Shown here: positions 47,842 through 61,079 of the stretch, one piece after another
Numbering within the stretch: the first letter of the stretch is position 1
Layout: each line of letters opens with the position of its first letter
Assembly (NCBI GenBank): GCA_023313575.1
Contig: JAJTTP010000009.1
Coordinates: 1,674,001-1,738,000, forward strand
Reading direction: 5' to 3'
DNA: 64,000 nucleotides
Source: Eutypella sp. D-1
Lineage: Eukaryota > Ascomycota > Sordariomycetes > Xylariales > Diatrypaceae
Notes under the pieces: generated by a model
What the model was told of the DNA's origin: nothing
Seen by the model: only the letters and a program-made list of their open reading frames with translations
Database searches by the model: none
Translations under genes and position numbers: made by a program

Positions 47842-50800
47842 TATAGCACGATCGCCTACCTTGGCAAATGCAGTGACTGGCTAGCGCCGTTGAGACATAG
47901 GCTGCGTTCCAGACGGGCGATTCGCTGGAGTTCTTGCCCAGTTACATTAACTAACATGATTATCTGGTGGGCGAAGTTTTCGGGATAGGTTAGGTAGTCG
48001 GCGCAAGGGCACCATGTGGCTGGCCCGGGAGGCCACGAACTACTGGGCGTGGTTTCCACGATGCTGTTGCATGTCTCAGAAGATGCCGATTTTCTGCTTT
48101 GTACTTTTTCTTGCAGTGTAAATAGCCCAGATACCCAAGGTACCTACCGAGAAGACTCGCTATACATACGGCAGGACTAAACCTCCTCCAGTAACTCTTG
48201 CAGTATATGGAATCGGCAACGCGAGACTGTCTAGTAACCATTGCCATCGTATTCGCCCCGCCAGCCCCCTGATAGTATGGGACTAAGCCTTCTCGGTTTC
48301 TCTCCATACCGGTCCGCTACTAGCTGCGATCACTTGATAGTGCCATGAGTAGATCGAGCTGGAAGACCATCAACTACTATGTGTGATGGCGGCGACAAGT
48401 AGGTTACTTAGTACGCTGCCGATATTCTTTGCTATGAACCTAATTGTAGAAGCCCGGCCAACCCCCACACCTCTTCAACACCATGCTCACCTATTTGCCT
48501 CCCTCAGATCACCCACTGAGCCCGATGCTAGTTTGGGCACTCGTTAACTGGCCTTGCTGGGGCCGCTCGTGAGCGTCTTATCAAGTTAGCTTGAGAAGGT
48601 AGTAAGTAGATGTAATGCTTGTGCTTTATTCCTGTATTTATGCCGATATTAGATAGGCCGACATTTACTAATCCCGGCCGAGACTAGGGGACTGCTTTGG
48701 CTATATCCACGGCTACCAATAAACGAATCTATACAAACAGGTTTCCCGCATTCGGCCGCCTGGGCATACGTAGGATTCCACCCAAACTGAGGCACCAAAT
48801 CCTTATAGTTCTAGTCAGAAGGGCAGGTAGTATGTTTGCTCTATCGAGATTGCTTACTCCCCTGGTCAGGGTAAACGAGAGACACTGCCAGTTATCCCCC
48901 ACTCGGAAGATGGCGGCTTGCGTAATCGATGCGAAGCATCCGGGACACCCAGAGTGTCGGAACAAGAGTGCAACAAATTTGCTATTACTGATCATATAAT
49001 TACGGATTATCATGTTCGATTTTCTCCTAACCCTTCCCGCACTAGCTGCCCACCAATGCCGCTATGTTCTCGATCTTACGAAGGATCCCAGTTCATCCAT
49101 CGCTCTCGCGGAGACACCAACTTATGTAGAGTTCTAAGTCCGAGGCAGGTATGTGACTAGCTACCAGCTAGTCAGTAAATTTTTCTCCCTACGGAACGCC
49201 TAGGAACGGCACGCTCACTGGCCGGCGCTTGGGCATAACGGTCTGCGAATATAAGGGTTCGTCCGTGACAGACATATTCCTACTTATCTTAGACGGTAAA
49301 TAATAAGCGCTAGGCGGGCGATGAAGCTTTCAGCCTTCGGCCGTCGCTTCAGGGTTATCCCTACCTATTACACAAGAGACGCCAAGACATGCCTAGCTAG
49401 CAATTCCCAATTTCAACGACTTTTTGACGCTGTAACCTTCGCAGCGTTACACGGGAAAAAAAAATTCAACTACACCTCGAATATAGAAATCTAACTACAT
49501 GTGAAAGTCTACCTCGCGAAGAATAACGAGCTGTTGCCCAGTTACAGCCCGGGCCTCTCCGATAGTTTTCTAGCCTGCTGGCTCGCGGCCAACGGCTTCA
49601 ATCGGCTGGCAGCATAAGCTCCCTAGGAGTACCATGTGCGCGCAAAGTCACGACGTAGCGCAGAGACAGCGCGGTAGAAAGAAATGGCTGAGCCAAAGAA
49701 CCGTTTGCCCGGCTACTAAGATCACAGCTCGCGTACAGGTTCCTCAGGGTAGGATGCCAACTCCAGGTTAGTGGTTTGGGCGTTCCCCCACAGGATCTAA
49801 TGAACTAGCAATACTTTGCGAGGCGCTGGAGAGGGATTCAGGAATAAGAACGTGACCGTGGCCGGTGACCCGTCAGCTGGCCGCTCGCCAGAACCAAGCC
49901 ACAACCACGCGTGCTCAACCTGTCAAACAATAGAGGCAACAACCCCGGACCCAGCCGGTAGGGTAAAGCCGATTCAGAGTCATCTCGACCCAGCAAGACG
50001 GGAAGAGGCTTCTTGGGAGCACAGGGAGGAGAAGAGATGTGACCGGGGAGGGGGGTGGCCGGAAGAACGCATGAACTTGAACACGGCGGGCTTGTTGGCG
50101 CAAACGCCTGAGACTGGGTGCGACAGAACCCAGTCCGGTCTAGGGCGGCGAGGACATCGCCAATATTGCCGCCTTTTCGTCTATGTATGGACTTTGGAGC
50201 AGCTGATATTAGTTTGCTACAAGTAGGTAGGGAGCTAGTCTCAAGTACTACTTTAGGAGAAGTCGTGCTTACTGCCGCCATTATCACTACCGATCACCTC
50301 TTCTAACAAGCGGAGCGCAAAGTTCTTTCTGTTTACAGTAAAGCCCCCCCTTAGGGCTGAGTCGATCATGATTGGCAATTTTATCCGGTTACTGGGTAAA
50401 AATGAAGAAAATGCCCTTGGAAATCCCTTGATGATATGAGACCTAGCGTGTGGTGCTGAAAATGTGAATAACTTGAATGTGACTGAACCGTGGTGCTGGG
50501 TACGGTACCAACAAGGTGAATCGAAACCTACTAGACTCAAGGGGTTATGCATCATTAACTCCACCCATGTCGTTATCTCCGCTGGTAAACGGATCGACGG
50601 CCACTTCTGTACATCCATCCCTACACACGCAGTATCACGGTTCACCCGAAACCGCACGCTTCTGACTAACACTGGAAAATACCCGATAAGCAATAGGTAA
50701 CACCGGCACCTATCGTAGACCGGAGGGCGTGATAACGGTCCGTGCTGTGATATGGCCCATCCGTATGAGTGGGCGGCCGACCTGACATGTCGTTTGGTTG

Positions 50801-53800
50801 GTTGCGTGCTCTGAGCCATGGCCGTCACCGCGGGCTCTTGCCCAAAGCCTTCATCATCCGGTAGTTACTTTTATATTTACTTCGAGCCCGGCCGAGAAGA
50901 TACAAGTCATGATTGGTCTCGAAACATGTTGGTGATAAGCAGGACCATACTCAAGACTCGCATGGCTCCCCCATCATATCACGGTCACCTCAAGCCAGAC
51001 TCGCCGACTCTATTATCAATTTAAGGATCCTTGTATAATGAAATATAGGAACAAGGGCCATGGGAGTGAGACGCCGTGCCTGACAGGCGCCACCACTCAG
51101 GATGGAGCATCCTACGCATGGTTGCAAGGGGAGGGAGGGTTGTTTTCGTCAGACGCCCGTAAGCCGCAGGAGCCGGTAGTCACATGAGCTTCAGTACGTG
51201 TGTCTCATATACCAACATGCGCAAGATGAAAGGTATACAGCTCTATTGCCTACCCCCCACGCCTTTCCAACGCATGAATGCACACGGGCGGCGTTGATAT
51301 TGATGTTGGATCGTCTATCGATCATCAAGTGACTCCCAGTTCTAGATCTTGAACTAGAGCTAAAACATTGGAGCTAGCTCCTCGTCTTATCTGTGCACCC
51401 CTTCAGGCAAACGAGAAAAAGTCCGAGTCTTACATACACTAATCGTATCTTGCGTTAGAAAAATACTAAAGTATCCAAATTCGCTCCTTCGCCTGGCTAA
51501 GTTAGGTGAGTAGGGTATGTATCCATCAGGGGTTCTTAATACGCTTGCTAATCAAGTCCCCAGACACCATAACTAACGAGTGAGCACCGACCAAGAATAA
51601 CAGCGCCAGGCTGATAATAATGCATGGCCCAAGTGTAGTCAAATCCCGAGTGAAGGTGATGAAAGTACACCCCTTGGCTTGTTTGGCCAATCAGTACAGA
51701 TATCGACAACATGGGGACGACCCCATGCCCTCCCTGCCTTGCACGGTACCCCATTCTTAATATTCTTTGATCCCGCCCTTCCATTTAGCCTCTAACCCGT
51801 AAAGGATACCAATACTACATGGTAGCTATCCTTTTTGTACTACGTATTGATTGCACTTGCATCGGCGAGGAGCCTGGATGAGGAACCAGCGTCCGAACAC
51901 ACCCCTCTCCCCCAGACAACACCAGGATACCATATAGATTAACATATCCCTTATTTGGCAATCATAGCTGCCTTTATTATAACATAGGCAAGTTATTCGC
52001 CGTGGAGGGTTACTAACTTGCATACGTCAAACGATATGAACTTTTTCTTCCCGCCAAAATCGGGTTTACGTTGCCGCCCCTTAACTATCAGGGGTCTGGA
52101 CGATCTCGATCTAGATAGTGTTCCCTTCCGCCAACTGCCATTCGCCGTGCCCTTTTTTAAGAGACGGTTTCGGGTTTTAGAAGTCTCGCGGCTATGTAGG
52201 TGATTCTTGCTCTTCAATGAAGGGATACTATTCTCTGAAGTGCTTTGTCGTCAGGAAGATAAGGTATAGAAGTGTCGCTCGAGGGATCAACCCGTACTAC
52301 AGGTATGTAGTTATGAATTGCCTAATCAAGTTTACTGTATGAGGAAGGCCTACCTATCTCCTAGTACGAGCGAGTATGTAACAGGCAAAGTACACGTGTA
52401 AATAGTAGATCCATATACCCTGGTTAAATAGCGCTGAGGTAGAATCATGTATGATGACGATCATGTTCACGCAAGCGCTGTTAGCGCTGAATTACGATTA
52501 CAAAGCTTCTCACTTACTTTGGCAGCCGTAGACTACCTGCTTGCATGTAAGGTAGGACTATGATATAATATCGAGGAATTATCCGTCCTGAATCTCTAAG
52601 CCTCCCACACACAAGAGATAGAGGCTCTTGAGGTCCCTGGGTTCCGGCTAGAAGTTAGCGCTCGCTCCCTTCATCGCTTAAAATTTAGCAGGAATAGTAC
52701 GACATACTCGTGACGGATCCCTTGAACTTGGCGGGAAACTAACAGTAGCTCGCTCCTTGTGTAACGGCACCCGCAGGAGCCACCAATACGTGGATGATGA
52801 TATTAAGTAGAACGCAGGATTAGTTAACGAGTGCTCTAGATATTGGATTGCTCATAAGTCTTACAGCCTCGCCTATCCACTCCCGTCTGCATCTATTGAC
52901 CGCTTATGGAGCGACCCGATTGTAGCCACTCTCTAATTGCATCTTGGTCCTGATCCTGGTGATTCTCACCTTCTTGCCTTCCTTGGTTTTCTGCCTTTTG
53001 AGGGGAGAATCGCGCTGCCGCGTCTCGTGTTCGTAGGATCTGCCAGTGTCTGCGTACATCATCAACTACGTAGTGCGTATAGGGAGGGATCTTATAATAC
53101 AGCTTGGCATACCTACTGATGTACGTAATTTACTGGCTCAGCTGAGCTCTTGGCTTGCTGGGACACATCCAGGGCTCCTAGACTACAAACCCTTTTATCA
53201 ATAGAAGTATTATGAACCTCAGCATCTTCTAAATGACTCGTAGCAGAAGTGGTGGTAGCTTTTGACAGTATCATTTTGACCACCACGTGGCGTTCACGAA
53301 CTCCGAGCTACTGCTATTCCTCGACTCTGGCAATAACATTTACCTACATACAATAACGCAAGGGATAGACCATCATAGTATTTCGCAAGGAAATAAATTC
53401 ACTGCCGGTTCCGGGGACAAGGACGGGCTGCAGGTACGCAAAGTTCGGGCCCGAGCTACAGACGTCATGTTTTGGACTTCTGGCCTTTCTATCGTCTCAC
53501 AATGCCGCGTTTTTCAACAACATTCCTAAATCTAGGCTGGTGCAAACGGGATATTTGTCGACGGCTATGTAGTAAAGAATAGGCGGGAATTCCCACATGG
53601 AGGTTTCATCGCAAACAAGCAAGGAAACCACACTCGGCTCTCCGTGATATGAAAATCATGACAAGAAGTCGATGATCGGCATCGGCATTTGACTTGCGCT
53701 ATTGGCGATGCGTCCTAAGGCTGGTACATGTTCACCTAAATACCTGCTAGATCTTCTCACCCGTGAATTAGAAGCAACTGTAATAGTGGGAGTTGACTCA

Positions 53801-55258
53801 TGGTTTCGGTGGATACGTAATTTCACGTACGTAGGGCTCATGTGCATATCTGCATTCCAATAGCGGGCCCCCTCTGAGGATGGGGAGGCATTGGAAACGG
53901 AGGATCAGAGGATTCAGGAGTCTTCAGGGTGGGCAACTGGACCGGCAAGGTGGTTGGCTAACGAAGTTTAACTAGCAGGGTTGAGAAGAACTAGGGCTAC
54001 CATCAAGTGCAACTATACGCATGTACTTACAGCGTCTTGACGAATGAACAGAGCATGTTCGTCCCCCGCATTATAGTGCCTTGGCAGGATTTACAGACTT
54101 GGCAAAGCCGGGGGTGGACTGCAGGTGGGCGACATGACAATAGGGGCAAGTTTCGAGATTTTTCACAAACCCCTAGAGTACTTAGTAACCAAACCCTGGT
54201 AAGTACCCATCGTCCGCTCCGGACTTTCCGTGAGGCGACGTAAAGTTTTCCGGGACCGGACTTGTCAGGCGCACAAGACCCGAAATCCGACCGGCCTGGC
54301 TAGATATTTTGCTCTATCCGAAGGTCTAATTCGACCAAGTAATGGCGACCACATATTTATCTTTATGTAGGAACTAGATATAGTCCTCACAAACGATGCG
54401 CACGCCTGTCTATGTACTGGTTATGTGGACTGTTCGGTTGATAACCATCTGGGACCCAAGCCCCTACCTGAACGAGGTAGGCAATCCGGGTTTTGAGTGT
54501 AGCCTCAATAAGCACGGAAACGGCGTAGGGATACTCAATATGGGATACCTTGAGCATCAGGATATTGAACGCCTTCTACATAGGTAGTATACCAGGTTGC
54601 CTATCCCAAATACCAATGGTTTTGGTGTATCTATGCACTTCTTCCCACATCTGCAGGATTCAGGGCAGACTGAATACTGTCCAGTTAGCCCACGTATCTG
54701 CTTAATCGTGATATATGTTCCCACGTATTGTAGCCTGATTCGAGGCTACCATGTCCTGTATGAGGATAAGACGGGGGTGCTAGAACAATTAATTATGTGA
54801 CTGGGGGATGGACCGTGGTTGAAACCTGTCCGGGCAGTTTTATCTCACTTCATAGGACAGCCTGGCTCCGATGCAAGCAGTGTCTATCCAACAGCTCATG
54901 CTTACTGCACAATGCATGCACGCCCGCATGCCTGAACGTACGGAGAAGGCATGTTCAATCATGTTCAACCTCGGCTTGAGGGCTTGCTACATAGTAGCTG
55001 TATTCAAAGTTGACTTGTCATTTCTACGCTCTCTTTAGCGTAGGTAGATTGGTTGGTAGCTATCAAGCTATCATAGACCGAAGTCTGCCCAATGTGCTCG
55101 GCATATTCCATCTACTAGAGCTCTGGTCACATCGTATGCGGTCGCGTTTGACGTATAGAACGGGCACAGACCCAGATAGAAGTAGGTATACTTGGAACGG
55201 GACCCGTATTACACTGGGAGACGCTGCTGGGGCAGCCCATACCGCCGGTGCTTGATGA

Positions 55259-55642
55259 GGCCGAATCTCCCGGCGGAAGACGCCGTCTAAAAGGACCCAG
55301 ATCGACGACGCCGCCTGCGCCGGCAACGTAAACCACTCAATCTCTCCGCTGCCCAATGCGACCGTGCTTCTTGGCCAGGGCCAATCAGGGATCGCCGTCT
55401 TAGACTCTAGAGCTCTAGACGCAGAAAGACTTAATGCGACTTGTCATGTCGCACAGCGGGACAGGACCACCTGGACTCGACTGAGCCGCCTGCTTTACAT
55501 AGTCTGCGTCGTGTACGTACAGGGCCTTCTAAAATGTGAACTGTTCATAACATGTCACTGGACAATCATTTCGCCCCTTTTTACCTTTCCTCGAATAATG
55601 TCGCCGTTAAGCGGTGATTGCCGGTTATCTACATTCATGTAG
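55259..55642 (+). other. Open frame in a GC-rich island, possible gene remnant
   Basis: The frame is open for 127 codons from just after two TGA codons (55253-55258) to 55642. The first 60 codons read like a secreted-protein fragment (AACAGNVNHSIS, NATVLLGQGQSGIAVLDSRA) with three N-glycosylation sequons. The first ATG is far inside or absent, and the minus strand is also open here. I recognise no family. It could be a decayed gene or a GC-driven chance frame. Confidence 0.2.
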
Positions 55643-57608
55643 CATATATATACGTCTTTGAAACAGAACACTCTTCTCACACGGTGTGTCGTGTATATGC
55701 TTGTCTCTCCAATTTGGACACGGCCTGTGTTCTACACGGGATAGCTGTTAAGAGGTCTGGCCCTGCATGCGATTACGCTCTCCATGTCCCTTACGCGCGA
55801 CATTGCGTTGTTGAATCGTCCTAGTGCGTAGTCTGTTTCAATCTTCCCGCGGGAAGTGCAGGCAGACAGAGCACAGCAGGAATAAGCCACGCGGGACAGG
55901 GAGTCCCGACCACCCAACACACGCGTCCCGGTTGGATGCTCCATATGGTAGTCATTGCCTTATCATATTCCGTCATCGCACCAACCTACATCATGCCGGG
56001 ACCTTCGTTCATGCATCGGACGCGTCTACACACCTTCATCTTGCATAGACTCTCGTCTCCCCTGACAGCCCTGTAATTCTGCCTCTTCAATGTGGGCAGC
56101 CACCGGGCTGGGATGGATCGAGCACTACACATGTTTCAGAAGAGCAATGTTGCGATTGGACCGGGCGTAGACACCGGTTTCCATGAGGCGCCTACGTCAT
56201 GATGGTATCTAGTGTCGAACTTGCAGTGGGCAGTCCGTCAGCTTTATGGCTCGGACCGTATGCGACGGCAGAAATGGCATCTGTGAAGGCCTGGTGGCAT
56301 ATAACACAATTTCTTTGACTGGCTTTCTTTTTCCACCGGTGAAGATTCGATGATCACAGGGCTTCAAGCCACACCACGAGGGAGGATTGAATGAATTGCG
56401 TACTATCGAACGAAGCGCACCGATCATCACCGAATGTAGCTTGCGGCTTTTCTTTTTTTCTGTTTCTTTCCCAAGAATACTATGCGCCACGGCGCCTCCC
56501 TTACTACGCAGCGAGACAGCCTAACGGTTCAGCAGCAGTCGGCGGATTGCTCAAAGTCCGGGGAGAGGGCGGGGGTTCTACCATCCTCCGATTCCCATTG
56601 GTTTACTCCAGCACCGACACCACGGTTCCTCCCATCGCCCCCCTGTACTCGCGGTGCACTGCACCCAGTATAGATTGTTTCCCGTCTCAAAAGAGAGCAT
56701 TCGGGTGTAAGTAGGACTTTGATTACCAGAGGATTAATCTAGGCAGTCAGTTATCACCCCGCAGGCCCTAATATCTGCTTACTTGCCTCCTCGCTTGGTG
56801 TCCCTGCCTGCCTGTCCTGGATAAATTTCGGTAGCCCTTGATTTAATGGCTGGCTGGCTGGTTGGATTAATGGCTTGGCCTGGACAACCTTTCTTACGCT
56901 TCTCGCAGGGGGGAAATCGGCGACGTGAATGAGGACCTGTAGGTATCTACACCGGTGGGATTCCAAATACCTACATCCGTCCACCTTAGTTGCATCTGTC
57001 CCGTCCGTCTGGCACAGTGGGCTTAGTGGCTGACCAGCCCTAGCGCCGTCATCTCGGGAACCAATCGTGTGGGAGTGGTGAGTAGGGAGCTCGGGGGTCA
57101 AGGGGCTTCATCGGTATGCCTGACCCGTCAGGCGGTGTTGCATGGTGCCGATTCGCTCTCTCCCGAGCTACGCGACGACTCACCTGCCTCCCTAAGCTAT
57201 TCTCGATCCCAAGTACACGAAGGACTTCTAGTAAGGTAGCGCATTCGTGGCCAGATATCAGCTAGCTGAAAGAATCTCGGGGACCCGAAGCCATGGCCGT
57301 GTTGCTTTTTCCCTCCTTGGCGGCGGGCAGAAACGCCACGAGCCTAGGGCTAGCAGGCAGGTAGGAAGGGTCCACAGCGCGCGAGCTGGCCAGGGGAGGA
57401 TGGTTCATACTGCCAGCGGACTTTCCATTCATTGAGTTGTCCCCGGGTGTGTCATTATTTAGGTTCTGAGCTGTTGAGCTAGGGCTTCGCGAGACCTGGC
57501 GTCACCCCCCTTGCTTCCTCCCTTATCCCACGTTCCTCGGGACGGGTTTGGGGATTGGAGATGATGCGATGACTTAGAGTAAGTATATGTGTGACGATGG
57601 TGAATTGT

Positions 57609-57630
57609 AAAAAAAAAAAAAAAAAAAAAA
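57609..57630. repeat. Poly-A run (A22)
   Basis: Twenty-two uninterrupted A. It could be the tail of an old retroposed sequence on the + strand, but I found no flanking target-site duplication. Confidence 0.85.
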
Positions 57631-58896
57631 GGAAACAGTGGGTTCATACCGGTCCAATGGAACTAGGAGACACCATCTGCGTGGGCGGTGGTAGCAGAGC
57701 CTCCCGACAAGGCTATTCCCAACTACGGAACAAAGTACCCGAATGATAGGGGGTGGGAGTGGTTCCGTGGAAGGGTACTCGATGGTGTTTGTTTATCAGC
57801 TCTGTTCTTCTCTGCCTGGGGTCCGTCCCGACGCAGGAGACATGATTTGAGACCGTACACTTGGGATCTGTTCGTCGGAGAGTAGAGTAGGCGAATCGTG
57901 AAACCGATAGACGCAACCAATTATATGTCGCACCTCTCTGCCATTTATTCGGTTCGAATTCCTCTCAATTGCTTGACAACAAGTTGTTATTTAGTCGAAA
58001 TGCTACGTATTAGTTCTCTGATGCACACTAGACATATCAATTATGCACTACTTTTCTATCAAATGTCGCTTGGTTGGTCACGTAGCTCACCAGTATGCAG
58101 GGTTTGTAGGTAGGAACCCGTAGAAAAACAAGCCAGTCAGTCACTACGTCAGTAATATATGCCCCCTGAGTAAGTAGTTAATAGACTGTAGATACATATC
58201 GGCGATATGCCCCATGCCAGCTTGAAAGAATTGCGCATAGTCGCGTCCCGGGGCCACTACTGCCTGCCTACCTACGAGGACGGCTATCCTGCCCGAAGTG
58301 ACGCAAGTCCAACTATCCGGCGAGCTTCACTCCGGGGGCCGTCTCACAGATGACTACCAGCCCACAGCAACTAAGCCTGCTGGCCACCCCCCCAAGCGGT
58401 ACTTGTCTCGGGATGCTACTTCTGCTGCCGCTGCGGCGCGATGCCAGGCTTGGTCATGCCTTTGCCCTGTTTTACCGGCCACAGATCGGACGGCTAGGAG
58501 GCGTGTACCCGAAACCGCGATCCATTGCGCTGCCTTCCGGCTTTCCTGTCTGCCTACCTACGCAGCCGGAAGACGTGGACATAACTATCCCGTTCTAGAA
58601 TTCCCCTGAATATGTGCCAGCGCCCCTCTCCGCCTCGGAGAGTGTATCTACGGAACATACATACCTAGTAGCAGGGGAAGAAGAACTGCCACCCGTGCGC
58701 GCCGATACATATGCACAGTATGAGTCGGGGTGCATGCAGATATAACGTGCGAAGAGCACGAGTCTGAGATGCGATGCGTGCTGTAGTTGGTGTGTGTTGT
58801 GGTGTGGATATATACGGATGTAGGTATGTGTGCAGGCCGACGGTCATGGGAGCTCGACGACCTGCGCATAGCCGACGCGGTGGCCCGTCCGGTTCA

Positions 58897-58926
58897 GACA
58901 CACACACGCACACATACACACACACA
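58897..58926. repeat. CA dinucleotide microsatellite
   Basis: Short CA array with GC and TA interruptions, ending in an A run. Confidence 0.8.
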
Positions 58927-60409
58927 AAAAACTTTGCACACATTCGATGAATGTTGTGCCCTGCGGTCTCGCGATCCTTCTAACCCTTTTCCACGGTCAT
59001 CCGGCCGGGTCCGGAGCTGAGCTGACCGAACGTACCATACGAGTTTCGCCGTGCATGCCATATTGTTCTATTTGATTCATTCTCATTCGCCCCCCTAGCG
59101 GGTAGCTGAACAGGCAGGCGGTAGGCGTCCGGGGGCGTTTAGGTTGGTTGTCTGATCTTCCGGCTGGCAGCGTGTCGGTCTCCACGTGGGTAGCCGCGGC
59201 CGTGCGACCGACTGGACAGAGAGGCGTGCCTCTTCTCGTCAGGGGCCCTCGTTCGATTGCTGCGCGGAATCCACCATACAAGGGGCATAATATATATTGC
59301 ATTGGATATCCTTGGCCCCGATGCCGGAAACGTGAGCGCTATCGTTCGAGGCTTCTCTATTGCGTCTGCCCATCCGCCCCAGCCACCCCAAGAAAGCGGT
59401 GGTTTACTTGAGCAACCAGTTAATTGGTGCTACATGCTAGGCGGAGAATGGCGCACGGTGGCCTGTTCCTCAGACACACCAGTATTGGCTTCGCAATATA
59501 TAGCTCAACCGAGCTTGAAAAGCACTTGTCTGTGAGCGACTCTACACCTACGCGGGCCATGCATACTTGGGGAACCGCTTTGTGAGTTTCTTCGTACGAC
59601 GCCTCGGCCCTCTTCGTTCTCTGCGGTTCGGTCGGGCTGAATCCCAGATGTATATAATTCTTTGTGTCACTTTCTTCGCCCCAGGAGGCCTTCCAGGAGC
59701 GCCTCTACGAAGAACGCCGTGCATGTCTTCACTACTCTATTCTATCATATAAGGACTTAAGACCTGGGGTCGGTGACGGATAATTAATACGAGTTGTTCT
59801 TCTACGTCAAAGAGCATACTACATGATATCCTCGTGTTAGCGTTGCCAAATGAAACCTGAGCGCTTAGATGATACCCATTATATCCAATATATGGAAGTT
59901 GGGCCTTACTTGTCATATGGACAATTGGCCTAGACCTATTAGTTCCGTGAAAGAGATTCCAAGGCATGCAAATGCTTCGCCTAGATTGATGTTTAACTGA
60001 AAAATCTACCAGGTATGAACGATACTCGGCTCATGAAATCCTGTCCTGTAGGACACGCTTATTTACGTGAAATATCCTCACCACAGGAAGCCGGGAAGAT
60101 ACGATTACGCTCTATGTAGCGATTGATCTTGGACTTGGTACGCGATGATTGTCATAATAGCACACTGTGAGCTGCCATGCTGTATCTATGTTCCTGGGTC
60201 TATAAGCAAAGTCCGACAGATTTTGGGATTACCAGCACCGAAGTATCGTCTACTCCCCAATGTGAGTAGACAAGAAACCAAAACTCGCATAAGCGGTTGC
60301 GTCTCTACGAAAAGGAGTGATATAGAATATAAGTTTACGAGATATGGTAGGTCTTATAGACTCTTTCCACGCCCCCACCATCCACCCCCCCCTTTTAGGG
60401 AGAGTGTAA

Positions 60410-60452
60410 CGGCTCAGTATGAACCAGTGTGCTACCACTACACCACCCAGGC
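60410..60452 (-). other. tRNA-5'-half-like fragment
   Basis: The minus strand begins GCCTGGGTGGTGTAGTGGTA, which matches the acceptor strand, D-arm and internal A-box pattern of eukaryotic tRNAs (TGGTGTAGTGGTAGCAC). It is followed by GGTTCATACTGAGCC, which can form a 5-bp stem. No T-arm, B-box or matching 3' acceptor strand (CCCAGGC) follows, so it is not a working tRNA. It may be a fragment, a degenerate SINE head or chance. Confidence 0.25.
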
Positions 60453-61041
60453 TTATTTCGTTGGAGAAACTGCTTCTTATTTGCGGTTATCACATCGGAT
60501 GCGCAGGCGGCACAGCTAGCTAGCTATCCAAGCTGAAGAGCAAATCCCCTCATAACCATCATGTTGACGGCAGGTCAGGAAGGTGCGCGGGAATGTGCCT
60601 AGTGCGGAGGTGTCTATCAGGCTAGCTATAGGATGCAATTACATGGATGCGCAGGAAAGATTCGTAATAAATAAATCTCATAGCAGAATGGTATGGCTCC
60701 TAGTTTCTCCTGACCGGATATCATCATACTTTGGCCACAAGCTTATATGAAGTTTGGAAAGTCAACATCGGCCTTCAACCTGTAACGACTAACTGCTCTA
60801 TAAACGATATAGCAGATCTTAACTTGATACATAGGATAACAAAAGTATCATCAAATACTCTATATGGCTATAAGGCATGAAATGATAGATATAAGATCTC
60901 GGATCTAGATATTCAATGACGAGACAAGGCGATATGATAGTAAATGATCGCTCTCAGAATTAAATGCTTTGACCACCTAGGACACGATCATCGAGACAAG
61001 TGGCCTGCCTGTAGCCTTATAGTGACACACATCCCAAACTA

Positions 61042-61079
61042 CCTACCAACCTAGCTACCTAAGTACATAGGTTGGTAGG
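61042..61079. repeat. 12-bp perfect inverted repeat upstream of cct3
   Basis: CCTACCAACCTA at 61042-61053 and its exact complement at 61068-61079, loop 14 nt, followed by further TACCTAAGTACC words. It lies about 650 bp upstream of the cct3 ATG. Confidence 0.8.

Noticed and set aside
50253..50828. 191-codon minus-strand frame in the desert
   Set aside because: No motif, helix, signal peptide or splice partner; near the longest chance frame expected in 36 kb.
57950..57964. GGTTCGAATTCC, like a tRNA B-box
   Set aside because: No pairing T-stem and no A-box at the right distance.
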